From: Ochrobactrum sp. RH2CCR150
Lineage (GTDB): Bacteria; Pseudomonadota; Alphaproteobacteria; Rhizobiales; Rhizobiaceae
Assembly (NCBI GenBank): GCA_014138095.1
Contig: JACGXE010000002.1
Span: forward strand, 372,001 to 436,000
Direction: 5' to 3'
DNA length: 64,000 nt
Shown: positions 63,470 through 64,000 of the stretch, piece after piece
Position numbering within the stretch: the first letter of the stretch is position 1
How the letters are laid out: the number at the start of each line of letters is the position of its first letter
Notes under the pieces: model-generated
What the model saw: only the letters and a program-made list of their open reading frames with translations
What the model was told of the DNA's origin: nothing
Databases searched by the model: none
Translations under genes and position numbers: made by a program

Positions 63470-64000
63470 ATGGGTTCGGGACTTTTCAGGAAAACCATGG
63501 CTGTCGCAGCTTTGGCCATGCTTATGGGTACGGCAAGCGCGTCGGCCACCAATGTGGCCTGGGTGCATTCCAATGCTGCGGCGCAGTCCGAGCAGCGCGC
63601 AAAAGCGGGCTTTGATGCCTGGCTCAAGGAAACCAACAAGGATTGGAGCATCAGCGTTTTGGACAGCGGCGGCTCGGGCGAACGCACCGCGTCGAACATT
63701 CAGGATGCTGCTTCGCGCGGTGTGGACGCGATCATCGTCAGCATGTCTGATCTGCGTGCCTCGCGTGCAGCCATTGATTCCGCTATTGCGGCCAAGATCC
63801 CGGTTTTCGCCATTGATAGCGGTCAGGTTGACGGCGTTGTGGTCGATGTCACCACCAATAACTGGGCCATGTCGGCCGATGTATCGCCCTATCTGCTCAA
63901 TGAAATGGGCGGCAAGGGCAATCTGATCTTCCTGCGCATGGCAGAGCACCACGGCACCCGCAAGCGCGGCGATGTGATGGAAACCGTGCTGAAGGAATAT
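63470..64000 (+). CDS. CUT2 sugar ABC transporter substrate-binding protein (3' end missing)
   Basis: The first 177 codons of an RbsB-like periplasmic protein; it runs off the window. The signal peptide (FRKTMAVAALAMLMG) ends TASASA near residue 24. The mature start reads NVAWVHSNAAAQSEQRAKAG, with DAWLKETNKDW, GVDAIIVSMSD and IPVFAIDSG, all typical of this fold. ATG 63470 follows GGGAGGAAAAA. Regulation by the SorC protein is likely; the ligand is unknown. Confidence 0.88.
   Translation, partial: MGSGLFRKTMAVAALAMLMGTASASATNVAWVHSNAAAQSEQRAKAGFDAWLKETNKDWSISVLDSGGSGERTASNIQDAASRGVDAIIVSMSDLRASRAAIDSAIAAKIPVFAIDSGQVDGVVVDVTTNNWAMSADVSPYLLNEMGGKGNLIFLRMAEHHGTRKRGDVMETVLKEY

Noticed and set aside
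63288-63926. A 212-codon plus-strand frame overlapping the last binding-protein gene
   Set aside because: It is out of frame with a protein that has a clear signal peptide, RBS and family motifs. The part in the leader lacks recognisable features.

Overview
The window looks like an alphaproteobacterium of the Brucella/Ochrobactrum group (Rhizobiales). This rests on protein resemblance to Brucella, Mesorhizobium and Sinorhizobium families, the base composition, and small modular palindromic intergenic repeats. There is no rRNA, tRNA, IS element, phage gene or CRISPR array. Eight ABC import systems or parts of systems sit beside catabolic genes and local regulators (LacI, four GntR, LysR, SorC), as is typical of the nutrient-scavenging part of a second chromosome.

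Layout. 1-4953: the 3' part of a Pls/PosA-type single-module NRPS with membrane segments and hexapeptide-repeat domains, then a GNAT acetyltransferase and a phosphopantetheinyl transferase. 5012-12975: a LacI-controlled CUT2 sugar importer (two permeases, binding protein, double ATPase) with dihydroxyacetone-kinase-type DhaK and DhaL. 13083-18079: a GntR regulator, a class III aminotransferase, a semialdehyde dehydrogenase and L-2-hydroxyglutarate oxidase, with matching TGATGCATCA palindromes in both promoter regions.

18361-33755 is the most interesting part: two divergent operons that appear to be a vitamin B6 catabolic cluster. It carries close relatives of pyridoxine 4-oxidase and pyridoxamine-pyruvate transaminase. 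Instead of the known Mesorhizobium ring-opening flavoenzyme, it carries a NicX-type 2,5-dihydroxypyridine dioxygenase, an HpaB-type monooxygenase with a flavin reductase, two amidases, an MBL-fold lactonase-like protein, an SDR, a beta-hydroxyacid dehydrogenase, an MmgE/PrpD protein and a GntR regulator. A BMP-family ABC importer (34533-39396) follows and may supply the substrate. I infer an alternative B6 route in which the ring is hydroxylated para to its 3-OH and cleaved by the NicX homologue, followed by deacylation and deamidation.

39686-42245: SsuACB sulfonate importer. 42391-53629: D-erythronate/L-threonate catabolism (denD, ltnD, otnK, otnC, otnI) with a GntR regulator, then an SDR and a CUT1 importer. 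A shared TGGACWAGTGG motif upstream of both halves suggests one regulon. 54107-57704: SitABCD Mn/Fe importer behind an AT-rich dyad typical of Fur-family control. 57750-58562: exported DUF2233 protein. 58576-62150: choline-O-sulfate locus (LysR, ChoX, BetC). 62159-64000: SorC regulator, a perfect 15-bp operator overlapping a promoter, and the start of a CUT2 binding protein that runs off the window.
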